Positions 1-6,607 of a stretch of 11,335 nucleotides of DNA are shown one piece after another. The stretch covers positions 1 to 11,335 of the forward strand of contig URTN01000011.1 in assembly GCA_900550795.1 (NCBI GenBank), given 5' to 3'. The position numbers and the translations under genes were made by a program. Below the pieces are notes generated by a model that had not been told where the DNA came from, ran no database searches, and saw only the letters and a program-made list of their open reading frames with translations. Position 1 is the stretch's first letter; each line of letters opens with the position of its first letter. The stretch is from an uncultured Mollicutes bacterium (GTDB lineage Bacteria; Bacillota_I; Bacilli_A; RFN20; CAG-826).

Positions 1-1156
1 ACTTAGCAACAAATAAATTCTTAGGATTATTATATATTTCACTTGGGGTATCTATTTGTTGGACAAATCCTTTTGACATGACAACAATTCTAGTTGCCAT
101 AGTCATGGCTTCTGTCTGGTCATGGGTAACATAGATTGTAGTTGTATTTATACGATTATGGATCTTAACAATCTCACTTCTCATGTTTAACCTAAGTTTG
201 GCATCTAGGTTAGACAAAGGTTCGTCCATCAAGAATAAAGGAACGTTTTTAACAATAGCTCTGCCCAAGGCAACTCTTTGCATTTGGCCACCAGATAATT
301 CTTTAGGAAGACGTCCTAGATATGGACCAAGGTCAAGTACTTTAGCGGCGCTAAATACCCTTTCCCTGATTTCATATTTGTCCATTTTCCTATCGACCAT
401 TTCGACATTGCCATCTTTATCTAGATATTCATATTGGTCATTTAGAATAATGTTATTTTTGGCTATGTCTTCTTTTTCCTTAGCAATCTCTATATCTATA
501 TTAGATAAATAAGAAGAAAGTAATTCTTCGCATTTCTCTTTGTCGTTCAAAACTGGATCTAGATGACCAGGGAATCCTAAATTAAATAAAATCTCCCCAC
601 CTATTATAGAAAGATCAAGAGTTTGAGATAAAGCTTCGTATGGCTTTAGCATGCCTTGCATTGCATCTTTTTTAGCTTGGTGAATAATCTTAACTATATC
701 GATAAAAGATTTGCTGGTAAGTATATTACGTACTTCTATCAAGCCCTTGAGTTTCTTCCTGACTACCGGGAATTTATATTTATTGATAGTCAAAGGGAAA
801 GAGATGTTATCGTAGACAGACATCTGTGGATAAAGAGCATAGCTTTGGAAAACAATGGCAATGTTACGGTCTTTGCTAGGCTTATAATTAACAAATTCAT
901 TATTGATATAAACACTACCACTAGAAATATCTTCTAGACCCGCAATCATCCTTAAAGTCGTAGTCTTACCACAACCAGAAGGACCAACAATGACAATGAA
1001 TTCATTTCTTTGGATATCCAAATTGAAATTGAATACCGCCTTGGCCCCATTTGGATAGACCTTTTCAAGGTTTTGGATGGAGATAAAAGACTTTTTAGCC
1101 CTTTCCAAATCGCCGTTTTCAACTATGGTTTCATTTATTTTGCATTCTTTTTCCAT
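1..1156 (-). CDS. Sugar ABC transporter ATP-binding protein (MsmK/UgpC/MalK type), 3' end cut by window, with large internal insertion
   Basis: This is the cytoplasmic ATPase that would power the two permeases encoded just upstream. From the ATG at 1156 the frame stays open for 385 codons to the window edge. Visible motifs are Walker A GPSGCGKTT (residues 58-66), Q-loop Q104 in VFQSYALYP, signature LSGGQ (287-291), Walker B LFLMDEP (307-313), D-loop SNLD (315-318) and the switch histidine H345 in VTHD. This order and wording fit the CUT1 sugar-importer ATPases. The C-terminal TOBE/regulatory part lies outside the window. The odd feature is about 135 extra residues (roughly 124-258) between the Q-loop region and the helix before LSGGQ, where MsmK/MalK proteins normally have a short link. 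All catalytic motifs are intact on both sides, so it looks like an in-frame insertion in a working enzyme. The AGAGG ribosome site (1168-1164) abuts the permease stop, with a 12-bp gap between the genes, so translation is probably coupled. Confidence 0.93.
   Translation of the reverse strand, partial: MEKECKINETIVENGDLERAKKSFISIQNLEKVYPNGAKAVFNFNLDIQRNEFIVIVGPSGCGKTTTLRMIAGLEDISSGSVYINNEFVNYKPSKDRNIAIVFQSYALYPQMSVYDNISFPLTINKYKFPVVRKKLKGLIEVRNILTSKSFIDIVKIIHQAKKDAMQGMLKPYEALSQTLDLSIIGGEILFNLGFPGHLDPVLNDKEKCEELLSSYLSNIDIEIAKEKEDIAKNNIILNDQYEYLDKDGNVEMVDRKMDKYEIRERVFSAAKVLDLGPYLGRLPKELSGGQMQRVALGRAIVKNVPLFLMDEPLSNLDAKLRLNMRSEIVKIHNRINTTTIYVTHDQTEAMTMATRIVVMSKGFVQQIDTPSEIYNNPKNLFVAK
383..787 (-). 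other. Insertion segment inside the ABC ATPase (about residues 124-258)
   Basis: The segment starts just after VYDNISFPL and ends just before YEIRERVFSAAKVL. In ordinary MsmK/MalK proteins these two motifs are separated by only about ten residues. It is rich in Lys, Glu, Ile and Leu with long likely helices (for example IDIEIAKEKEDIAK), and has no motif I recognise. It sits where the helical subdomain of the nucleotide-binding domain would be extended. I recall that large mycoplasmal sugar ATPases of the MG187 type also carry extra sequence between Walker A and the signature, which would fit a Mollicutes-related host. That comparison is from memory and was not tested. Confidence 0.75.
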
Positions 1157-1168
1157 AATAAAACCTCT

Positions 1169-2143
1169 TTATCTTTTTACCCCTGTATTAGCAAGTCCAT
1201 CAATCATCTTATCCTGGACAATGATGAAGACTATTAGAATTGGTAGCAAAGCAAACATGCCTGCTGCAGATTGGGCAGCTTTCAAGCTCCAGGAATTAAC
1301 CCCGCCCGTATATGCAACAAGAGCAACATTGATAGTCATGTTCAATGTCTTGCCACCTATAATAAGTTGAGGCCACATTAAGTCATTCCAAGACCCAACA
1401 AATGTAAATAATACGATTAATAAGACAGTAGAACGTGCCAATGGCAAGACTATCCTTCTAAATATAAGCAAGTCACTCGCACCATCGCTTTTCGCACTTT
1501 CAATGATGTCCCTAGGAATAGAATCGAAGAAATTCTTCATTAGCAATAAATTGAATACTCCCCCTACCCCTGGAGCAATAAGCCACAAATACGGGTAAAG
1601 GTAAATTTTTTCCGTCGATTCAACCCCGTTTACGACACTTTTTAAATTAAATAAGGTAACACTACTTAATCCAGTTGCTTTTCCAATTGAAACAAACATC
1701 GAATACAAAGGAGTAGTTCCGATGACACCTGGAATAGTCATGAAGACAATCAATATGGCAAGGATTAAATTCTTTCCCTTAAAATTAAAGAATACAAGGG
1801 CATAGGCCGCCAAAGTATCTACTAAAAGGGTAAGAATTACTGTTAAGGAAGTAACCACAAGAGAATTGATCATCCAGATTGGCAAGTTATCAATACGACC
1901 ATGGTTAGATGTATTTAAGAATCCAAGGTAATGTTCAAAAGTCCAATGCCCTGGCTCAGGAAGAATTGTAGGCTTTCCAGACATCAAAGAAGCTTCATCT
2001 TTCAAGGAAGTGCCGAACAAATAGATAAATGGCAACACCCAGAAAAGACAAACGACAAGCAAAATTACAAAGGAAATAATCTTTTCTTTCCTAGTTTGTC
2101 TTTCGCTCTTGGATAGCGGAGAACGTATTAAATTGCTTTTCAC
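1169..2143 (-). CDS. Sugar ABC transporter permease, MalG/UgpE type
   Basis: This is one half of the inner-membrane channel of a CUT1 carbohydrate importer. The 324-residue product has a short charged N-terminus, a first membrane span at about 22-44, and further hydrophobic spans near 92-118, 125-152, 185-202, 237-260 and 295-310. The EAA loop that docks on the ATPase is at 213-238, with Glu-Ser-Ala, the invariant Gly221 and an Ile-x-Leu-Pro ending. The C-terminus MIDGLANTGVKR matches the usual end of MalG-type permeases. The start is GTG at 2143. It is preferred because a near-perfect AAAGGAGGT site lies 8 nt upstream, and because the next Met (residue 54) would remove the first span. The gene begins inside the last 53 bp of the partner permease gene. 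Confidence 0.95.
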   Translation of the reverse strand: MKSNLIRSPLSKSERQTRKEKIISFVILLVVCLFWVLPFIYLFGTSLKDEASLMSGKPTILPEPGHWTFEHYLGFLNTSNHGRIDNLPIWMINSLVVTSLTVILTLLVDTLAAYALVFFNFKGKNLILAILIVFMTIPGVIGTTPLYSMFVSIGKATGLSSVTLFNLKSVVNGVESTEKIYLYPYLWLIAPGVGGVFNLLLMKNFFDSIPRDIIESAKSDGASDLLIFRRIVLPLARSTVLLIVLFTFVGSWNDLMWPQLIIGGKTLNMTINVALVAYTGGVNSWSLKAAQSAAGMFALLPILIVFIIVQDKMIDGLANTGVKR

Positions 2144-3083
2144 GAGTATTACCTCCTTTCCTATCTTTCATGACAATCTTTTGAATAAGGGAGAATATCA
2201 TTACAAATAATCCGAAGAAAACAGCCAAAGCAGATATGGCACCTGTTTTTGATGCAAACGATGTTGAAGATATGAATGTCTGAATCAAAATCATTGGAGT
2301 CTGAGGATTTGTTAAAGTTGGTTTATTGGTTGTTCCAAACAATGTATAAGGTTGGCCATATAAACCCATGTATCCAATCAAAGTTGTAAACATGCATAGT
2401 TGCAACGAACCCTTTATATTTGGCAAGGTAACTTTCATGAATTGCTCAAACTTGCCTCCCCCATCCATTTCGCAAGCTTCATATAAAGATTTAGGTACGT
2501 CTCTAAGTGCGGCAGACAATATGACGAAATTCTGCCCGGTTTGCCACCAAATAGAAACAAACAAAATAATTATCCATCTACTAGTTTCATTACCTAAGAA
2601 ATCTATATTTGTTCCAAACAAAGAATTTACTAATCCAGATTTATCACTAGCAAAGATGGAACCAAAGATAATACCTACGATAGTAATTGAAGTAACTGCA
2701 GGTAGATATAATATTGCCCTAAATAATTTATATAGAGGTGGCTTTTTGTTGATTAATATAGCAAAAGCCAAAGGAACAATTATCAAACAAGGCACTGCTA
2801 TAATATCAAATAGCAAAGTCTTGCCAAAAGCAGGCCAAAACAACCTTGATATAGCAGAATCGCTTCTAAATAAATTGGCATAGTTATCAAAGCCTGCAAA
2901 AGAAGAAGAACCTAAGTCGTATGGGTTGTAATTCATGAAAGAAATAACGATACCCATGAACAAAGGCACTACTCCGAAGAAAATGAAAAACAAAAGATAA
3001 GGCCCTACGAACGCTATAGCAAGGCCATAGCGTCGTAAGATCTCTTGGATTTTCGAAAATTTTTGAGAATGTGACTTCTCCAT
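2091..3083 (-). CDS. Sugar ABC transporter permease, MalF/UgpA type
   Basis: This is the second channel subunit of the importer, expected to pair with the MalG-type protein. The 330-residue product has a first membrane span at about 21-49 (GLAIAFVGPYLLFFIFFGVV region), then spans near 88-111, 124-145, 170-190, 228-243 and 281-303. The EAA loop is at 201-223 (YEACEMDGGG followed by VTLPNI), with the usual Glu-Ala and Gly positions. It is followed by a basic, hydrophilic C-terminal tail (about 304-330). The tail is longer than usual and is the part encoded by the DNA shared with the next gene. The ATG start at 3083 is backed by an AGGAGA site 6 nt upstream. The stop is TAG, the only non-TAA stop in the cluster. 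The gap to the binding-protein gene upstream is 19 bp. Confidence 0.95.
   Translation of the reverse strand: MEKSHSQKFSKIQEILRRYGLAIAFVGPYLLFFIFFGVVPLFMGIVISFMNYNPYDLGSSSFAGFDNYANLFRSDSAISRLFWPAFGKTLLFDIIAVPCLIIVPLAFAILINKKPPLYKLFRAILYLPAVTSITIVGIIFGSIFASDKSGLVNSLFGTNIDFLGNETSRWIIILFVSIWWQTGQNFVILSAALRDVPKSLYEACEMDGGGKFEQFMKVTLPNIKGSLQLCMFTTLIGYMGLYGQPYTLFGTTNKPTLTNPQTPMILIQTFISSTSFASKTGAISALAVFFGLFVMIFSLIQKIVMKDRKGGNTREKQFNTFSAIQERKTN
2151..2159 (-). promoter_or_regulatory. Strong ribosome binding site inside the upstream permease gene
   Basis: The minus strand reads AAAGGAGGT here, nearly a perfect anti-16S match, 7 to 8 nt before a GTG codon at 2143. It lies within the last codons of the MalF-type permease. 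It fixes the GTG as the start of the MalG-type permease and suggests that the second permease is translated independently and efficiently despite the gene overlap. Confidence 0.85.
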
Positions 3084-3102
3084 GATTTTCTCCTAAAAAG
3101 TA

Positions 3103-4566
3103 TTAGCTACCGAAATCAATAGCAAGGTTGACGGAATCTTCACTACCTCTTGCTTTAGAAGCAACATCAGCATCGGAAACACTGTTCTTGAATAAACTTG
3201 CCATCATGGAATCAAGTTCGCCAAAAGTAGTTTCATAGAATGGCGTGACACCAGCGGAGACAAATTCATTCAAATCGGTATAAAAACCTTCGGTAAAGTT
3301 TTGGATATAAGAATCTGATTTATAAGCGGCATCATTTCTTATAAGTTGTGAGGCAGAAACGTGTCCACCGCGGGCCCATTCAACACCAGCATCAACGTTT
3401 TTATTCAAGAAATTCATAAATTCGACGCAAGCTGCTTTCTTAGTAATATCGGTGACAGAATTAGATAAGGCTAGTCCATGGGAGTCCCCATAAATCTTAT
3501 AGGCGTTTGGATTAGCACCATCTTCTTGGAATATGGTAGCAATAGAAGCCCCACCAATATAATTATCCATTACTTCAGCGCTAGTTTTTCCACCATTATC
3601 ATTTCCATATTTTGCAACCAAAGATTCAATCATCCATGGATCATAGGCAAAGAATAACGCCTTGTTAGAAGTAAATGTAGAAAGTCCAGTAGTATAGGAT
3701 AGATTTGGGTTAGCTATGGCATTTTCCCCATAGAACATGCTGTTGACTGATTTAACTGCAGCTTGTAAAGCGGCTAGGTTATCTGCATTTGAAGCCCAGT
3801 CAACCTTGTAGTTATCTTTATTAAAGAAATTGAATCCGTTTTGAGCTAAGGCAGTTCTAACAAAATACCATTGGAAGAAGCTAGTGCCAGAGGTTGGAAC
3901 GGCAAATGGAACAAATCCGCTGCCCTCTCCTTGTTTTGCCTTTTTGCAAACTTCAATAAATTCTTCTCTAGATGAAGGAAGGACCCCGTTATTGTGTTTC
4001 TTCAACAATTGCTTGTTATAAACAAGTATTTGGGATTGGGCATCAACAGGTACATCAAATGTATATCCATCATAGCCAAGGTCGCTATAACTAGCCAAGG
4101 TATTGATGACATCAACTTTTGAATAATTAATTCCGGTTTGTTCCAAAACTTCATCAATAGGTTGGATGATATGGTTTTTAGCAAAAGTTGCATGACCTTT
4201 GATATGGGACATCAACAAATCTGGTGCGTCTTGATTTTGGCTAATACGGTCAGAAACTGTTTTTTCATAAGTATCTTGCCCAATATTTTCAACATTAACG
4301 GTAATCTTGCCTTTATATTCAGTATTAAAAGCCTTAACTACATTATTAAAGGAAGCGACGTCTTCGCCAGCGACAACTGTAGCAAGTGTAATGTTTATTT
4401 CATCATAAACAATCTCGCCGTCTTTCTTCTCTAATTCACCAGTAGTTGACCACCATGGGTTAGCAATGGAATTCCCCTTATCAGTTCCACTAGAAGAGGA
4501 ACTAGGCCCACCACAACTAGCTAAGATTGCTAGAAATGGAAGAGACGATAATAATAATTTTTTCAT
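3103..4566 (-). CDS. Extracellular sugar-binding lipoprotein (ABC solute-binding protein family 1)
   Basis: This protein captures the sugar outside the membrane and hands it to the MalF/MalG channel encoded directly downstream. The 487-residue product has a signal peptide ending in the lipobox LAS-C, with the lipidated cysteine at residue 18, followed by a Ser-rich linker. The mature part shows the family-1 pattern: an N-terminal strand EINITLAT (56-63), AFNTEYKGKITVNV (79-92), PDLLMSHIKG (115-124) with the usual 'pld' hinge near 136-139, and an LVYNKQLLKK segment (181-190) followed by LPSSREEF (196-203). Several aromatic residues (Trp38-Trp39, FFQWYF near 230, YDPWM) could stack on sugar rings, but the ligand cannot be named. 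It is distantly similar to the other binding protein in this operon, sharing a (K/A)FN-YKGKI-VNV block and a GEGxG block. The ribosome site AGGAGA lies just after the GH97 stop codon. Confidence 0.93.
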   Translation of the reverse strand: MKKLLLSSLPFLAILASCGGPSSSSSGTDKGNSIANPWWSTTGELEKKDGEIVYDEINITLATVVAGEDVASFNNVVKAFNTEYKGKITVNVENIGQDTYEKTVSDRISQNQDAPDLLMSHIKGHATFAKNHIIQPIDEVLEQTGINYSKVDVINTLASYSDLGYDGYTFDVPVDAQSQILVYNKQLLKKHNNGVLPSSREEFIEVCKKAKQGEGSGFVPFAVPTSGTSFFQWYFVRTALAQNGFNFFNKDNYKVDWASNADNLAALQAAVKSVNSMFYGENAIANPNLSYTTGLSTFTSNKALFFAYDPWMIESLVAKYGNDNGGKTSAEVMDNYIGGASIATIFQEDGANPNAYKIYGDSHGLALSNSVTDITKKAACVEFMNFLNKNVDAGVEWARGGHVSASQLIRNDAAYKSDSYIQNFTEGFYTDLNEFVSAGVTPFYETTFGELDSMMASLFKNSVSDADVASKARGSEDSVNLAIDFGS

Positions 4567-4583
4567 ATCAATAATATCTCCTA

Positions 4584-6596
4584 TTATTTCTTTATTAACT
4601 TAATGGCAGCTCCGCCATTAGCATCCATATTTATAGTAATGGTATCGTTCTTTTTGACTTCATAGGCATCAACGTCGACTGTACTAGAAGCGCCGGTTGT
4701 ACCATTATCTTTATAAACCTTTGCTTCATAAGCTCCATCACTAAGGAAATCTAGTTTAATAGTGACTTCTTTCTTGGAATCTAGACAAGAAATCGCCCCA
4801 ATCCACCAGTTATCATAATTCCTTCTAGCTAAGACGGCATATTCTTCAACGTTGCCTTCGATGTAATTGATTTCATCCCAAACACATGGAAGTTGTTGGA
4901 AGAATTCCTTGTAGTTAGCTTCGGTGTACCTAGTCTCTTTATCAGCCATCGATGGAGTGCCTGATTCATACATTATGTTGAGGGCCATTTGTTGAGCTGC
5001 TGTAATATTAGACCTAAACGGCTTTACTACAGGGGTGAAATCGCTTGGTCCAATCATTGATCTAATGAATGTGTTAAATACAGTTTGTTGAGTGCTGACA
5101 GACTTGAATTCATTGCCTCTTATAGCCTCACGGTTAATAACATGAGGATATACTCTTCTTTCGCCGGTTGGCTTATTAGCCCCATGGCAATTGACGACCA
5201 ATTGATATTCAGCCGTTACTTTATAGAAAGTGTCATATTGGGCAATGGTTTGTTTATCTTCCATTTGTCCATCAGGAACTAGATTAGCGTTTTGTCCGTC
5301 CCAGAAATCAACTTTTAGACCGTCAATCCCCAAAGATTTCCACTTCCTTGCTTTGGAACGCATCTGATATTCGGTACCGAATTCATTAAAGGCATCTCCC
5401 CAAGCAGCAACCTTGATATTTCTATCATGGGCATACTTAGTTAATTCCTTGATTTCAGAATCGCTTCTTCCAGCTTGCCATCCTCCATCAATAAGAACCC
5501 AACGCCATCCCATTTCTTTGGCTAAATCGATGTATTTTCTATGAAGGCTATAATCATTTTGAGGAATCGAGCCATTATAATATAGCCAGTTCCAGGCATT
5601 TAACCCCGGTTCGACCCAAGAATAATCATATGTCTTCTTATCTTCTTCGCTTAAAGAGTCATAATTTGCAGGTTTGTAATAATCTACATCTCCGTATACA
5701 TCTTCAACCAAATTGGATTCGACAATTGTTTTTTCGTCCCCAACAACACCTACTCTCCAAGGAGAAGAGAATCCATTAGTTACATCAACTGTATAATCTG
5801 GATTCTTACCATGGGCATTTGGATAGACAGTCTTAATAGTCTCGCTATTATCGGAAATAGGTTTCAAGAAGGAACCATGATATCCACTTCCTATTAATTC
5901 AGATTCAGTAATAAGGGAATAGATTCCATCAGTTTGATATAGGAACGGCATAGAATATGAACTGCTTCCTAATCTATCACTCCTTCTATAGTTGAAATAG
6001 TCTTCGTATGAATACCAATAATATCCGCTGTTATTCCCGCTTGGCTTATATGCCATAGCGTATGTCTTACTTTTATTTGGAAGAGCAAATTGAGTCAATT
6101 CATCAGTCCAAGTAATAGTATTAGGGGCATCTTCAAGAGCTTTGTTTATATCATATTTGAAGGCATAACCATCATTAAATAGCCTAAAGGTAACATCAAT
6201 ATTGAAATAGTATTCACTAAAGGTTAATACCATTTCGTTATAGCTAACCTCGTTATGACGTCTTTTCCCAGTTATGGAATCATAATTGAAACTAACTGTA
6301 TTTGTCTTAACGTTTTTGAAAGTAAGGAATTGGCTGAGATCCAAATCTTGGAACAGCATTCCTAGTCTAGAACTATTAACAACATTCTTGCCATCTTTTT
6401 GGACTTGGTAATAAATCTCGCCATTTTCAGTCAAGCTTACTTCCGCGACTATTGATTCATCTTTGGATTTGACACTCCATTTATCTTTTGCTTCAACTTC
6501 AAACGAAGACTTACTAGAACTTGTAGAAGGATCTCCGCCGCAAGAAGCTAGCAATAAAGGCAGGGCAAGGGAAAATATAAATTTTGCTTTCTTCAT
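4584..6596 (-). CDS. Glycoside hydrolase family 97 lipoprotein, retaining-type active site (alpha-galactosidase/alpha-glucosidase)
   Basis: This predicted exo-acting hydrolase would release terminal alpha-linked sugars outside the membrane. The 670-residue product has a lipobox LAS-C (Cys19). It then follows GH97 order: N-terminal beta-sandwich (about 35-310), catalytic (beta/alpha)8 barrel (about 325-575; WRWVLIDGGW at 365-374, GLKVDFWDGQ at 426-435) and C-terminal beta domain (about 580-670). From family knowledge, retaining members use an Asp on the KVDF strand as nucleophile, here D430. The acid/base Glu ends the REgvrGxE motif, here E496, with E490 six residues earlier as a likely calcium ligand. 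The inverting SusB enzyme has Glu after His where this protein has H471-G472, so the residues favour the retaining branch. About 11 extra residues (near 433-446) follow the nucleophile strand. Exact sugar specificity is inferred. The gene lies between two binding-protein genes with gaps of 11 and 17 bp. Confidence 0.92.
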   Translation of the reverse strand: MKKAKFIFSLALPLLLASCGGDPSTSSSKSSFEVEAKDKWSVKSKDESIVAEVSLTENGEIYYQVQKDGKNVVNSSRLGMLFQDLDLSQFLTFKNVKTNTVSFNYDSITGKRRHNEVSYNEMVLTFSEYYFNIDVTFRLFNDGYAFKYDINKALEDAPNTITWTDELTQFALPNKSKTYAMAYKPSGNNSGYYWYSYEDYFNYRRSDRLGSSSYSMPFLYQTDGIYSLITESELIGSGYHGSFLKPISDNSETIKTVYPNAHGKNPDYTVDVTNGFSSPWRVGVVGDEKTIVESNLVEDVYGDVDYYKPANYDSLSEEDKKTYDYSWVEPGLNAWNWLYYNGSIPQNDYSLHRKYIDLAKEMGWRWVLIDGGWQAGRSDSEIKELTKYAHDRNIKVAAWGDAFNEFGTEYQMRSKARKWKSLGIDGLKVDFWDGQNANLVPDGQMEDKQTIAQYDTFYKVTAEYQLVVNCHGANKPTGERRVYPHVINREAIRGNEFKSVSTQQTVFNTFIRSMIGPSDFTPVVKPFRSNITAAQQMALNIMYESGTPSMADKETRYTEANYKEFFQQLPCVWDEINYIEGNVEEYAVLARRNYDNWWIGAISCLDSKKEVTIKLDFLSDGAYEAKVYKDNGTTGASSTVDVDAYEVKKNDTITINMDANGGAAIKLIKK

Positions 6597-6607
6597 AAAA
6601 CGCCTCT

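Noticed and set aside
383..787. The ATPase insertion as an intein, intron or inserted mobile element
   Set aside because: No intein splice residues, inverted repeats, target-site duplication or stop codons are seen, and codon use looks like the flanks. An expanded protein loop is the simpler reading.
183..937. Plus-strand open frames of 109 and 93 codons at 183-512 and 656-937
   Set aside because: They are antisense to the ABC ATPase, whose motifs are all intact on the minus strand. The second overlaps the insertion, and I checked that the minus frame is continuous there.
2368..2883. 171-codon open frame on the plus strand
   Set aside because: It lies wholly antisense to the MalF-type permease gene, has no ribosome site, and its product has no recognisable pattern. 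It is a shadow of the real gene.
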